The notes beneath the pieces are model-generated. The model did no database searches and had not been told where the DNA came from. It saw only the letters and a program-made list of their open reading frames with translations. Below, piece by piece: positions 7,316-14,425 of a stretch of DNA of 19,679 nt. This DNA is from an uncultured Clostridia bacterium (lineage in GTDB: Bacteria; Bacillota; Clostridia; Oscillospirales; Acutalibacteraceae). The position numbers and the translations under genes are program-made. Each line of letters opens with the position of its first letter. The first letter of the stretch is position 1. Where the stretch lies: contig CAUBKG010000041.1 in NCBI GenBank assembly GCA_958436475.1, forward strand, positions 1 to 19,679, in the 5' to 3' direction.

Positions 7316-8088
7316 TTGGCTTCACCCATCCTTTCCGCATAAATATCGAAGAATCGGTCTTCCAGGGACTTGCCCGCCATCACGTTTGCAAGCGAATCGC
7401 ACACGGCCATTTTTCCCTCGATGATAATCCCGACCCGGTCGCAGATCTTTTCGATCAGGCTGAAGATGTGTGTGGAGATCAAAACGGTTTTGCCCTGCTT
7501 CTTGAGCTCCTGAAGGAAATCGGTTACGACCTTGGCGGTGAGAACGTCCAGCCCGTTGGTGGGCTCGTCGAAAATAATGATGTTCGGGTCGTGCACGATG
7601 GAAATCACCAGGGAAACCTTTTGTTTCATACCGGTGGAAAGGTTAGCCACCTTTACCTCCGCAAATTCATCAATGCCGAACCGGCGGAACAGGTCTTCCC
7701 GGCGCTTGTCTCGCACCAGCGGGTCCACGTGGTGCAGCTCGGAGAAGAAATCGAAGAGATAATGGGGCGTGAAAAACTCCTCGAGCCGCAGCTCGCTCGT
7801 CAGAAACCCGATTTTGCCGCGGACGGCATCCGGCTGCTGTACAATGCTGGCGCCGTCTACCAGGGCGTCGCCGCTGTCTGGCCGGATGAGGGTGGCAAGC
7901 ATGCGGAGCGTGGTGGTTTTGCCCGCGCCGTTCGGGCCGAGCAGGCCGAAGATTTCCCCTTCATAGGCGGAAAAGGAAAGATGGTCCACGGCGACCCGCA
8001 CCTTTTGATTGGTTTTTTCCAGCCTCTGCTGCTTGGCGGAGAGCCGGAAGGTTTTGCAGAGGTCTTTTACCTGAAGAATTTCGTTCAT
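7312..8088 (-). CDS. ABC transporter ATP-binding protein (NatA type)
   Basis: This is a 258-aa ATPase subunit that would power the adjacent NatB-type permease. All nucleotide-binding parts are present: Walker A GPNGAGKTT (about 51-59), signature LSTGMKQ (150-156), Walker B IIIFDEPT (170-177), D-loop NGLD and the H-loop histidine in STHIF (about 207). GGAGGCGC lies just before the ATG. One oddity is a basic insert (SAKQQRLEKTNQKVRVAV) between the first strand and the Walker A region; a similar extension occurs in NatA-like proteins. It sits 21 bp after the small membrane protein gene and overlaps the permease start by 4 bp. Export is the likely direction, and the cargo is unknown. Confidence 0.92.
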   Translation of the reverse strand: MNEILQVKDLCKTFRLSAKQQRLEKTNQKVRVAVDHLSFSAYEGEIFGLLGPNGAGKTTTLRMLATLIRPDSGDALVDGASIVQQPDAVRGKIGFLTSELRLEEFFTPHYLFDFFSELHHVDPLVRDKRREDLFRRFGIDEFAEVKVANLSTGMKQKVSLVISIVHDPNIIIFDEPTNGLDVLTAKVVTDFLQELKKQGKTVLISTHIFSLIEKICDRVGIIIEGKMAVCDSLANVMAGKSLEDRFFDIYAERMGEAK

Positions 8089-8109
8089 AGAGCGCCTCCT
8101 TAAAAGGTT

Positions 8110-8589
8110 TTACATGCGTTTCTCAAACACATAGTAGCAAATGACATAGGTAACGAAGAACACAAATACGAGCAATGCCAGAATGGAAAACAGAACCGGA
8201 TAGAACATGCCGGCCACGAGCAATGCGATATACAGCGCAGCGACCAGTGCGGCGGCAGCCGTGCGAAATGCCTTGTGGCTGATGGCGATGAGACGTTCGT
8301 CTGTGCTTTTGCGGCGTTCCTCCCGGAGCCGTTTTTCATCGGAGAGGATCCGGCGGTTTTGAAGCCAGCGAATGGCTGAAACAACGATGAGCCCGGAGCC
8401 GATTCCGGAAAAAACGCCGAGCGTGTGTTCGCTCACCGCCACCGTCCACCGGAATTTCGCCAACAGGGTAACTGCAAGGGTGGCGGCGCCGAGCAGGAAG
8501 AACACCGCCATCACCCGCATGCGCGTGCGCACCACAGCGCGGAATTCCTCGTCGTTTTTTGCGGGGAAGGTACAGAATAAACCTCTCAT
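8110..8589 (-). CDS. Four-helix membrane protein of unknown function
   Basis: I do not recognise this 159-aa protein with certainty. It has two hydrophobic helices near residues 27-45 and 54-70, a charged cytoplasmic linker (QNRRILSDEKRLREERRKSTDER), and two more helices near 110-150. It resembles the small membrane proteins that often follow a short XRE regulator in Firmicutes. Its start overlaps the stop of that regulator by 4 bp (ATGA), and the ABC ATPase follows 21 bp downstream, so it belongs to the same operon. It may sense a membrane signal or help the exporter; both are inferences from position. Confidence 0.7.
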   Translation of the reverse strand: MRGLFCTFPAKNDEEFRAVVRTRMRVMAVFFLLGAATLAVTLLAKFRWTVAVSEHTLGVFSGIGSGLIVVSAIRWLQNRRILSDEKRLREERRKSTDERLIAISHKAFRTAAAALVAALYIALLVAGMFYPVLFSILALLVFVFFVTYVICYYVFEKRM

Positions 8590-8792
8590 ATGGATTCCTC
8601 CTCATCGAACAGAAAGATTTCTTCAATGGCCACCCCGAAATAACGTGCGATCCGGTGCGCCAGCAGGAGGGAGGCGTTGTATTTCCCATTTTCCAGAGAA
8701 ATGATGGTCTGCCGGGTGACGTCTACGGCATCGGCAAGCTCGCTTTGTGTAACGCCGCGCGTTTTTCGGAATTCCTGAATCTTTGTCTGCAA
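8586..8792 (-). CDS. Small XRE-family transcriptional regulator
   Basis: This 68-aa protein is almost entirely a Cro/C1-type helix-turn-helix. Seen: IQEFRKTRGVTQSELADAV, the recognition helix in VTRQTIISLENGKYNASL, and the closing RIARYFGVAIEEIFLF. It ends in an acidic tail. The start codon is TTG (8790-8792), with a strong AAAGGAGG 12 bases upstream and no ATG in frame. It heads the operon that continues with a membrane protein and a NatAB-type ABC exporter. Two palindromes sharing the GTAAAG/CTTTAC element flank its promoter, so it probably represses its own operon. Confidence 0.88.
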   Translation of the reverse strand: MQTKIQEFRKTRGVTQSELADAVDVTRQTIISLENGKYNASLLLAHRIARYFGVAIEEIFLFDEEESI

Positions 8793-8821
8793 CGGGACCT
8801 GGCGCCTCCTTTCTAAAACGT

Positions 8822-8886
8822 AAAGTAAGCTTTACTTTCTTGAGTATAACACAGGGCGGTATAAATGTAAAGCAAATTTTACATTT
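8822..8886 (-). promoter_or_regulatory. Promoter and twin operator palindromes of the XRE-ABC operon
   Basis: On the minus strand TTTACA (8866-8871) and TATACT (8843-8848) are spaced by exactly 17 bp. One palindrome (AAATGTAAA/TTTACATTT, 8863-8886) covers the -35. A second (AAAGTAA/TTACTTT, 8822-8838) lies just downstream of the -10, where transcription starts. Both contain the same TTTAC/GTAAA half-site. Binding at either should block RNA polymerase, so the XRE protein is the obvious candidate ligand. Confidence 0.8.
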
Positions 8887-8945
8887 GTGTGTGGATTTCA
8901 AGGCTCTGTTCCAGTTCCGGCCCCGGTGTCCCATGGCCTGCGCGC

Positions 8946-8976
8946 AAAAAAGCGGATATGCGTTGGAAGCATATCC
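8946..8976 (-). terminator. Intrinsic terminator of licD
   Basis: On the minus strand GGATATGC, a 7-nt loop, GCATATCC and then GCTTTTTT follow the licD stop by 12 bp. The stem is a perfect 8 bp. Confidence 0.75.
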
Positions 8977-8988
8977 ACCGGGGGGCTG

Positions 8989-9825
8989 TTATTTTAAATA
9001 TTTAGTGTAGTCGTTTTCGAGATCCACGATCATTTTGCCGTGCGCGCGCCGGTCCTCTTCAGGAGGAAGCTGCATATAGTCGCCGTACAGTATGGAGAGA
9101 TATTCTTCATACCCCGCCGGCGCGGGAAACGATTCCCCCTCGAAGGGAAGAAAAACAGTGTTTTCAAACACAGAGGCGGGGTGGATGTATCGATCGGAAA
9201 TGGACATCCACACGGTGGCGATGAATTCCTTGCCCCTGCAGGGCTTCAGCACCCGCCGGAGCAGGAAGGCGTGCAGCCACCGGCGGAAACGGAAAGGCAG
9301 CTTATAAAACAGGAAAAGCATGCGGATGCCCGCCCCTCCCAGCTTTTCCTCAAATTCCTCGTAGTTGGCGGCGATATAGCCCTGGGCCTGCACGTAATTG
9401 CTCACCTGCACGATTTTCTTTTTCAGGGAAAGGGAGAGCCTGTTTCCCGAGAGCCCCGAAAGGGGGAAAATATCGATCGCAATACCCTGGTGGATATGAT
9501 GCTTTGTGTGGTGCACCGGGATAAAGGCCGTGTTGTTCATGCGGATTTTAGTAAACGCCTGCTGGTCGTTATTATCGGTCATATAATTTTGGAGGAAGAA
9601 CCGCGGATCGAGCTCGGTTTTGCATACCTCCAGGAAGCGGAGGTAATCCTCATAAAACATGGAGATGTCCACATCGTCGTCCCAGGGGATGAAGCCCTGG
9701 TGCCGCACCGCACCGAGCAGCGTGCCGCACGCCAGAAAATAAGGGATGCCGTGCTTTTCGCAGATGCGTTTGATTTCCTGCAATATTTCAAGCTCCTTGA
9801 GCTGGACCTCACGAAGCATATCCAT
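8989..9825 (-). CDS. LicD family phosphotransferase
   Basis: This 278-aa protein belongs to the LicD family (nucleotidyltransferase fold), which attaches phosphocholine or similar phospho-groups to cell-surface glycans. Seen: IPYFLACGTLLGAVRHQGFIPWDDDVDISM near the N-terminus, with the metal-binding aspartates in WDDDVD, and later GIAIDIFPLSG. Length and domain start are normal. The ATG at 9825 has GGGGAGG at good spacing; an in-frame upstream extension to 9912 would run through two perfect palindromes and is unlikely to be translated. The gene stands alone with a strong promoter at 9919-9946 and a terminator at 8946-8976. The acceptor glycan is unknown. Confidence 0.9.
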   Translation of the reverse strand: MDMLREVQLKELEILQEIKRICEKHGIPYFLACGTLLGAVRHQGFIPWDDDVDISMFYEDYLRFLEVCKTELDPRFFLQNYMTDNNDQQAFTKIRMNNTAFIPVHHTKHHIHQGIAIDIFPLSGLSGNRLSLSLKKKIVQVSNYVQAQGYIAANYEEFEEKLGGAGIRMLFLFYKLPFRFRRWLHAFLLRRVLKPCRGKEFIATVWMSISDRYIHPASVFENTVFLPFEGESFPAPAGYEEYLSILYGDYMQLPPEEDRRAHGKMIVDLENDYTKYLK

Positions 9826-9857
9826 AGGAATCCTCCCCAAAAACAGAAGAATTGCGT

Positions 9858-9907
9858 TTTTTCTGCCCCGCGGGGCAGAAAAAGGGTGGCGGCCCGGGCC
9901 GCCACCC
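9858..9907 (-). promoter_or_regulatory. Two abutting perfect palindromes in the licD leader
   Basis: GGGTGGCGGCCC/GGGCCGCCACCC (9884-9907, 24 bp, perfect) directly abuts TTTTTCTGCCCCG/CGGGGCAGAAAAA (9858-9883, 26 bp, perfect). Read on the licD strand, the first hairpin is followed at once by TTTTT, which is the form of an intrinsic terminator, located within about 10 nt of the expected transcript start. The T-run is also the first arm of the second hairpin. Confidence 0.75.
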
Positions 9908-9918
9908 TGCAATACAAT

Positions 9919-9946
9919 ATTATAGCATTGAAAAAGGAAAAGTCAA
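9919..9946 (-). promoter_or_regulatory. Strong promoter of licD
   Basis: On the minus strand TTGACT (9941-9946) and TATAAT (9919-9924) are spaced by 16 bp. Transcription should start about 7 bp later, just before the paired palindromes. The stretch from 9947 to 10072 holds no supported gene. Confidence 0.8.
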
Positions 9947-10072
9947 ATTACGGGGGAATACCTCAAAAAAAGAACGGCGGAAAAAGCGCTGAACGGCTTG
10001 GCCCACACCCATTCACACTTTTGAAAGACGGGCCGAATATTCTTCTTCTTTTCCGCGTAAGATAAAATATGG

Positions 10073-10101
10073 TTGACAGCGTGAATCAAAAGTGCTATGA
10101 T
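10073..10101 (+). promoter_or_regulatory. Promoter of the initiator tRNA gene
   Basis: TTGACA (10073-10078) and TATGAT (10096-10101) are spaced by 17 bp, with the tRNA beginning 24 bp further on. This is a near-consensus housekeeping promoter. Confidence 0.85.
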
Positions 10102-10125
10102 AGGAAAGCACTAAAAATTAGATAA

Positions 10126-11692
<1,567 letters not shown>

Positions 11693-11710
11693 AATAATCA
11701 CTTCCAGTTT

Positions 11711-11737
11711 GCCTGCTCATCCGAGCGGGCTTTTTTT
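11711..11737 (+). terminator. Intrinsic terminator upstream of the recombinase gene
   Basis: GCCTGCTC, loop ATCC, GAGCGGGC (one G-T pair) and then seven T form a terminator for plus-strand transcripts. It would stop transcripts running antisense through the recombinase gene. On the minus strand it lies between the recombinase start and any upstream promoter, without a T-run. Confidence 0.65.
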
Positions 11738-11752
11738 ATTTTTTAAAAAATT

Positions 11753-11785
11753 TTTTGTGATGATTTGTCACATTTGGTCACAAAA
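11753..11785. promoter_or_regulatory. Cluster of GTCACA half-sites upstream of the recombinase
   Basis: TTTTGTGA (11753-11760) is mirrored by TCACAAAA (11778-11785), and another TCACA (11768-11772) lies between them. The half-sites also form the direct repeat TTTGTCACA / TTTGGTCACA. This looks like a protein-binding region that controls the recombinase. I see no clear -10 for it. Confidence 0.45.
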
Positions 11786-11853
11786 TTAGCTTAAAACGCC
11801 TCCTTATATGTAGAAGGATAAATTAGTAAAGGAGGATTTTGAAAATAATACCG

Positions 11854-11888
11854 TGTCCCAAGTTTGGGACAGCTCATAAATGTATAAT
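11854..11888 (+). promoter_or_regulatory. Palindromic operator and -10 for the 44-aa gene
   Basis: TGTCCCAA-GT-TTGGGACA is a perfect palindrome (11854-11871) whose right arm ends 11 bp before TATAAT (11883-11888). It therefore covers the place of a -35. A regulator, either repressor or activator, is likely to bind there. The 11789-11853 stretch holds AGGAGG in both orientations but no convincing gene. Confidence 0.6.
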
Positions 11889-11932
11889 AAACACACCAAA
11901 CAAATGTTCTGCTAAATTTGGAGGAACAAAAA

Positions 11933-12067
11933 ATGAAAAACAAAAAAGTGGAAAATATCATAAAAATGGTCAAAGAGATTAAAAACGAACGATACATACA
12001 AATTATCTATGAGCACGTGTTATATTATTACACCAAGCAAAGCAAAACGCCGCCTAACAAAGACTAA
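11933..12067 (+). CDS. Small basic helical protein (44 aa)
   Basis: I do not recognise a family. The protein begins MKNKKVENIIKMVKEIKNER and continues YIQIIYEHVLYYYTKQ, then a short polar tail. It is rich in lysine, mostly helical in appearance, and small enough to be a DNA-binding or protein-binding accessory factor. GGAGG lies 8 bases upstream of the ATG. It forms its own transcription unit on the plus strand, with a TATAAT and a palindromic operator upstream and a terminator downstream, inside an otherwise minus-strand lysogeny section. A recombination directionality factor or a small regulator are both possible, neither shown. Its pattern resembles the 48-aa protein at 13429. Confidence 0.6.
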   Translation: MKNKKVENIIKMVKEIKNERYIQIIYEHVLYYYTKQSKTPPNKD

Positions 12068-12080
12068 TATAGAGGTAGAT

Positions 12081-12114
12081 AAAAATAGCCAGGGAAAAAT
12101 CCTTGGCTATTTTT
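12081..12114. terminator. Bidirectional intrinsic terminator
   Basis: AAAAATAGCCA pairs with TGGCTATTTTT (12081-12091 with 12104-12114), extended by three more pairs including one G-T, around the loop AAAAAT. It lies between the 44-aa gene and the converging zinc-ribbon/SHOCT gene. Confidence 0.8.
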
Positions 12115-12116
12115 AT

Positions 12117-12788
12117 TTATATGTTTAATAACTCTTTCTTTTTTGCCTCAAATTGTTCCAGTGTAATTGCTCCTGCATCCAGCAGTTTTTTATATTTTAA
12201 GATTTTATCAACATCATCTTCCTTGCGGGAGGTGCGGGCACAAATATTAAAAAATTGTTCAGCGTTTGCCGGGGGGGAATATACCTTTATGTCCATGTCC
12301 CCGGCGTATGTATGCATATGCACGCTCAAATACCTTAGCCCGCGTGTTTGAGTGGTTACTGTTTTAGCGGTAGAGGCACCGACGACAGCGCCAGCCCCAC
12401 CGAACAACGCACCGCCGACAACAGCCCTTCCGAAGCCCCCCCTTTTTTTTGATATTGTCTGTGTTGGTGGGATCTCTATGTATTCGCAACCGTTAACCTC
12501 ATCAAATTGATAAATGATCGGTAAGTAATTTTTTTTGTAGATATAAAAAAGTTTGTTGCTCTCATCGATTACGATTGTGTCGCTAAAGACGCTTTTTAGC
12601 TCCCTTGTCTTTGCAAATATACTTCTGCGGTGTGTCTGCGTTTTATAATACTCTTTTAATGCTTCCACCGTTTCCACCGCGTAATTAGGGCTCAGTTGGG
12701 AGCATAAAGAGCAGATTACTCCTCCATTTGCAACCTTTATTTTGCACTTTACTTTTGCTCCACATACAGGGCACACTTTTACCGCCAT
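12117..12788 (-). CDS. Zinc-ribbon and SHOCT-domain protein
   Basis: This 223-aa protein has an N-terminal zinc ribbon (CPVCGAKVKC, then CSLC), as in DUF4428-like proteins. A middle beta-rich part follows (TIVIDESNKLFYIYKKN). A glycine-rich segment, GGFGRAVVGGALFGGAGAVVGAST, could pack against a membrane or drive oligomerization. The C-terminal SHOCT motif reads KYKKLLDAGAITLEQFEAKKKELL. Biochemical function is unknown; SHOCT motifs are short and often occur on proteins that oligomerize. I chose the ATG at 12788, with AGGAGGT at good spacing, over an in-frame TTG at 12806. It sits between the repressor and the recombinase, where temperate phages often carry lysogen-expressed accessory genes. 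A weak TTGCAT-type promoter lies upstream. Confidence 0.8.
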   Translation of the reverse strand: MAVKVCPVCGAKVKCKIKVANGGVICSLCSQLSPNYAVETVEALKEYYKTQTHRRSIFAKTRELKSVFSDTIVIDESNKLFYIYKKNYLPIIYQFDEVNGCEYIEIPPTQTISKKRGGFGRAVVGGALFGGAGAVVGASTAKTVTTQTRGLRYLSVHMHTYAGDMDIKVYSPPANAEQFFNICARTSRKEDDVDKILKYKKLLDAGAITLEQFEAKKKELLNI

Positions 12789-12869
12789 ATCCTCGTACCT
12801 CCTCAAAACGATTTGAAATATTTACATATTTATTAATATTATTACATAATTTGTGCATTTATGCAAGGC

Positions 12870-12899
12870 AAAAATCCGGGGGTTATTCCTCGGATTTTT
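12870..12899. terminator. Intrinsic terminator at the repressor gene end
   Basis: AAAAATCCG pairs with CGGATTTTT, extended by a G-T and two G-C pairs around the loop GTTATT. The stem overlaps the repressor stop codon. Read on the minus strand it ends the repressor transcript before the SHOCT gene. Confidence 0.7.
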
Positions 12900-13284
12900 T
12901 GTTCTCTTGAACAGAAATACCGTTTTCATAAACATCTCGGACAAACTTTTCGAGCATTTCCCATTCTGCGTCGCCAAATTTCGCAAACGCCTTGAACACC
13001 CCTCGGATAAACTCGTTTTCGCCGCTCATGGCCTTATCAATTAAATCCATAAACTGCGTGTCGATATCCTTATCAACAAACATTTCACCGGAGCCTTCGG
13101 TAAGCCAAAAATAATCCACGTTAAATTCGCGGCAAATCGCTTTTGCCATTTGCTCTGTTACATTTCGGTTCCCATTTTCGATATTTGAAATTGCAGTTTT
13201 TCCGACCCCAACTCGTTCCCCAAACTTTTCTAGAGTTAGGCCAAGAACTTTGCGCGCCTCTTTGACCCGTTCGCCTTGCGTCAT
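12883..13284 (-). CDS. cI-like XRE-family repressor
   Basis: This 133-aa protein has an N-terminal Cro/C1 helix-turn-helix: VKEARKVLGLTLEKFGERVGVGKTAISNIENGNRNVTEQMAKAI (residues about 7-50). A further short segment, FNVDYFWLTEGSGEMF, is frequent in phage repressors of this class. The remaining C-terminal part is helical and acidic. It lacks a LexA-type peptidase domain, so RecA-triggered self-cleavage is not expected. AAAGGATGA precedes the ATG. It is divergently arranged to the early operon, with its own promoter at 13308-13336, so it is the probable lysogeny repressor. Confidence 0.88.
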   Translation of the reverse strand: MTQGERVKEARKVLGLTLEKFGERVGVGKTAISNIENGNRNVTEQMAKAICREFNVDYFWLTEGSGEMFVDKDIDTQFMDLIDKAMSGENEFIRGVFKAFAKFGDAEWEMLEKFVRDVYENGISVQENKKSEE

Positions 13285-13297
13285 CTTATCTCATCCT

Positions 13298-13336
13298 TTC
13301 TTAATTAAGAATAACATCTACAAAAAAGAAAGTCAA
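13298..13336 (-). promoter_or_regulatory. Repressor promoter with a palindrome over the start
   Basis: On the minus strand TTGACT (13331-13336) and TATTCT (13308-13313) are spaced by 17 bp, upstream of the repressor gene. A perfect 14-bp palindrome TTCTTAATTAAGAA (13298-13311) overlaps the -10 and probable start point, a possible autoregulatory site. Confidence 0.7.
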
Positions 13337-13367
13337 CAAAAAAGTACACAAAGAAAACAAAAAAGCA

Positions 13368-13402
13368 TTGACAATGTCCACTTAGTGGATTATAATGTCC
13401 AC
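13368..13402 (+). promoter_or_regulatory. Early promoter with an operator in the spacer
   Basis: TTGACA (13368-13373) and TATAAT (13391-13396) are spaced by exactly 17 bp, both perfect consensus. The spacer contains the palindrome TCCACT-T-AGTGGA (13377-13389). The element AATGTCCAC occurs at 13373-13381 and again at 13394-13402, 21 bp apart, about two helical turns. This is the expected form of a repressor-controlled early promoter. Confidence 0.85.
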
Positions 13403-13428
13403 AGAGGGAACAGATAGGGGGTGCGAAA

Positions 13429-13575
13429 ATGAACAAGAAAATTAAGCACATGGAAAACATCGCGGAAATGCTTAAAAGGCTGCCGAAGGAATCCAAGCTC
13501 CTGATTACCGGATATATGATCGGTCGGATGGAGACGGTGTCGGATAAGCCCCCGGCACCGCCGAAGGCAAGCTAA
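13429..13575 (+). CDS. Small early protein (48 aa), unknown
   Basis: This is the first gene of the early operon. The protein starts MNKKIKHMENIAEMLKRLPK and continues ESKLLITGYMIGRMET, followed by a proline-rich tail. AGGGGGTG lies just before the ATG. Its place, directly behind the repressor-controlled promoter, is where Cro-like or antirepressor factors are often found, but there is no helix-turn-helix motif I can recognise. It resembles the 44-aa protein at 11933 in the ENI..M.K element, the length and the proline-containing tail. Function unknown. Confidence 0.65.
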   Translation: MNKKIKHMENIAEMLKRLPKESKLLITGYMIGRMETVSDKPPAPPKAS

Positions 13576-13602
13576 AAATTTTGATCGTGAAGGAGTGATG
13601 AT

Positions 13603-13776
13603 ATGGGCGCGGAAGTATGTGGGAGAAGCGTTACTGTGGTTAATGATGGGGCCGCAAACTATGCAAAAATCCTTGGCGTGTGTTTATCCAATGACATGAC
13701 GTTAGATGAGTACATACAAGACGTGATCAACCGGGCAAAAAAGCTGGAACAGGAGGCGAAAAAGCATGAAACATAA
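13603..13776 (+). CDS. Small early protein (57 aa), unknown
   Basis: I do not recognise this protein. It begins MGAEVCGRSVTVVNDGAANY and ends in a lysine/glutamate-rich helix (VINRAKKLEQEAKKHET). AAGGAG lies 7 bases before the ATG at 13603. A nearer ATG at 13598 is in another frame. It overlaps the next gene by 11 bp, so the two are probably translationally coupled. Confidence 0.55.
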   Translation: MGAEVCGRSVTVVNDGAANYAKILGVCLSNDMTLDEYIQDVINRAKKLEQEAKKHET

Positions 13777-13969
13777 AATCATCCAGTGCATCAAGTATGC
13801 GTCCCCGGTAGGGCTGCTGCTCAGCTTTGTCTGGATACTCGGCGTCGCCGGAGGGGCGGACGCCGAAACAATCCCGAGCATAAGCCAGTATGTCACATAT
13901 ACCGTGATCGGGCTTGTGGTAATGGGGCTGTGCGTATTGGGTATCGCTCTTACCGATGGGGAGGGATAA
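13766..13969 (+). CDS. Small two-helix membrane protein (67 aa)
   Basis: Two hydrophobic segments are clear: YASPVGLLLSFVWILGVAGG (about 11-30) and YVTYTVIGLVVMGLCVLGIAL (about 42-62), joined by a short loop with ADAETIPS. AGGAGG precedes the ATG. A membrane protein this early in a phage operon could act in exclusion of other phages or signalling, but no family is recognised and this is only a guess from position. Confidence 0.65.
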   Translation: MKHKIIQCIKYASPVGLLLSFVWILGVAGGADAETIPSISQYVTYTVIGLVVMGLCVLGIALTDGEG

Positions 13970-13971
13970 CG

Positions 13972-14145
13972 ATGCGCAAAGCGGTTGAGGATGCATTCCG
14001 GCGGCTGGATCAGGAGTTAGTTGCCGCGGCAAACCACCAGAGCACCCGACCCAGGGACGCAACCATGTACATAGCCCTTGCAAACCGGATACAGGATATC
14101 CGGAGATCATATGCAGATTTTTTAAAGGAGGACAAAAAATTATGA
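13972..14145 (+). CDS. Small early protein (57 aa), unknown
   Basis: The protein starts MRKAVEDAFRRLDQELVAAA and looks fully helical and charged. The start is 2 bp after the previous stop, and the end overlaps the AbrB-like gene by 4 bp (ATGA). The position supports a real gene; function unknown. Confidence 0.6.
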   Translation: MRKAVEDAFRRLDQELVAAANHQSTRPRDATMYIALANRIQDIRRSYADFLKEDKKL

Positions 14146-14423
14146 AAGCAACAGGCATTGTAAGGAAGGTCGACACGCTCGGGCGGATCGTAATCCCAAA
14201 AGAGCTCTGCCGCAAGTACAGGATGGAGCCGGGCACGCCGGTGGAAATCATGACGGACGACACCGGGTGCGTTATATTACGCCGGTATACCGCCGTGGAT
14301 GACGCCATGAGCCTTTTAAGCAGCCTCAAAAAACTGGTGCATGACGACCCGGACATGGTAAACCGCCCGCGGGTGCTCGCAAAGATTGAGGAGCTTTCCA
14401 CCGCGCTTGCATCGGAGGTGTAA
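14142..14423 (+). CDS. AbrB-family (SpoVT/AbrB) DNA-binding protein
   Basis: This 93-aa protein has a clear swapped-hairpin AbrB domain at the N-terminus: GIVRKVDTLGRIVIPKELCRKYRMEPGTPVEIMTDDTGCVILRRY (residues about 4-49). The C-terminal half is helical. AbrB-type proteins bind DNA as dimers or tetramers and act as transition-state regulators. AAAGGAGG precedes the ATG, which overlaps the preceding stop by 4 bp. Its place in a phage early operon suggests it regulates phage or host genes; the target is unknown. Confidence 0.9.
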   Translation: MKATGIVRKVDTLGRIVIPKELCRKYRMEPGTPVEIMTDDTGCVILRRYTAVDDAMSLLSSLKKLVHDDPDMVNRPRVLAKIEELSTALASEV

Positions 14424-14425
14424 TC

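Noticed and set aside
7468..8103. Open frame of 211 codons on the plus strand
   Set aside because: It is fully antisense to the ABC ATPase gene, whose Walker and signature motifs are intact.
9040..10065. Open frame of 341 codons on the plus strand
   Set aside because: It is antisense to licD and then runs through the palindromes and promoter. No motif was recognised.
11800..11836. Opposed AGGAGG sequences (11803-11809 and 11829-11835) as two ribosome sites or a stem
   Set aside because: Neither is followed by a supported start codon, and the 7-bp inverted repeat with a long loop is weak as a structure. Left as unexplained.
11854..11871. TGTCCCAAGTTTGGGACA as an SOS/LexA box
   Set aside because: It does not match the Firmicute LexA box (GAAC-N4-GTTC). 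It is kept only as an operator of unknown ligand.
11839..11979. TTG-started frame after AAAGGAGG
   Set aside because: The TTG is only 3 bases after GGAGG, too close for normal initiation. The frame crosses the operator and overlaps the better supported 44-aa gene.
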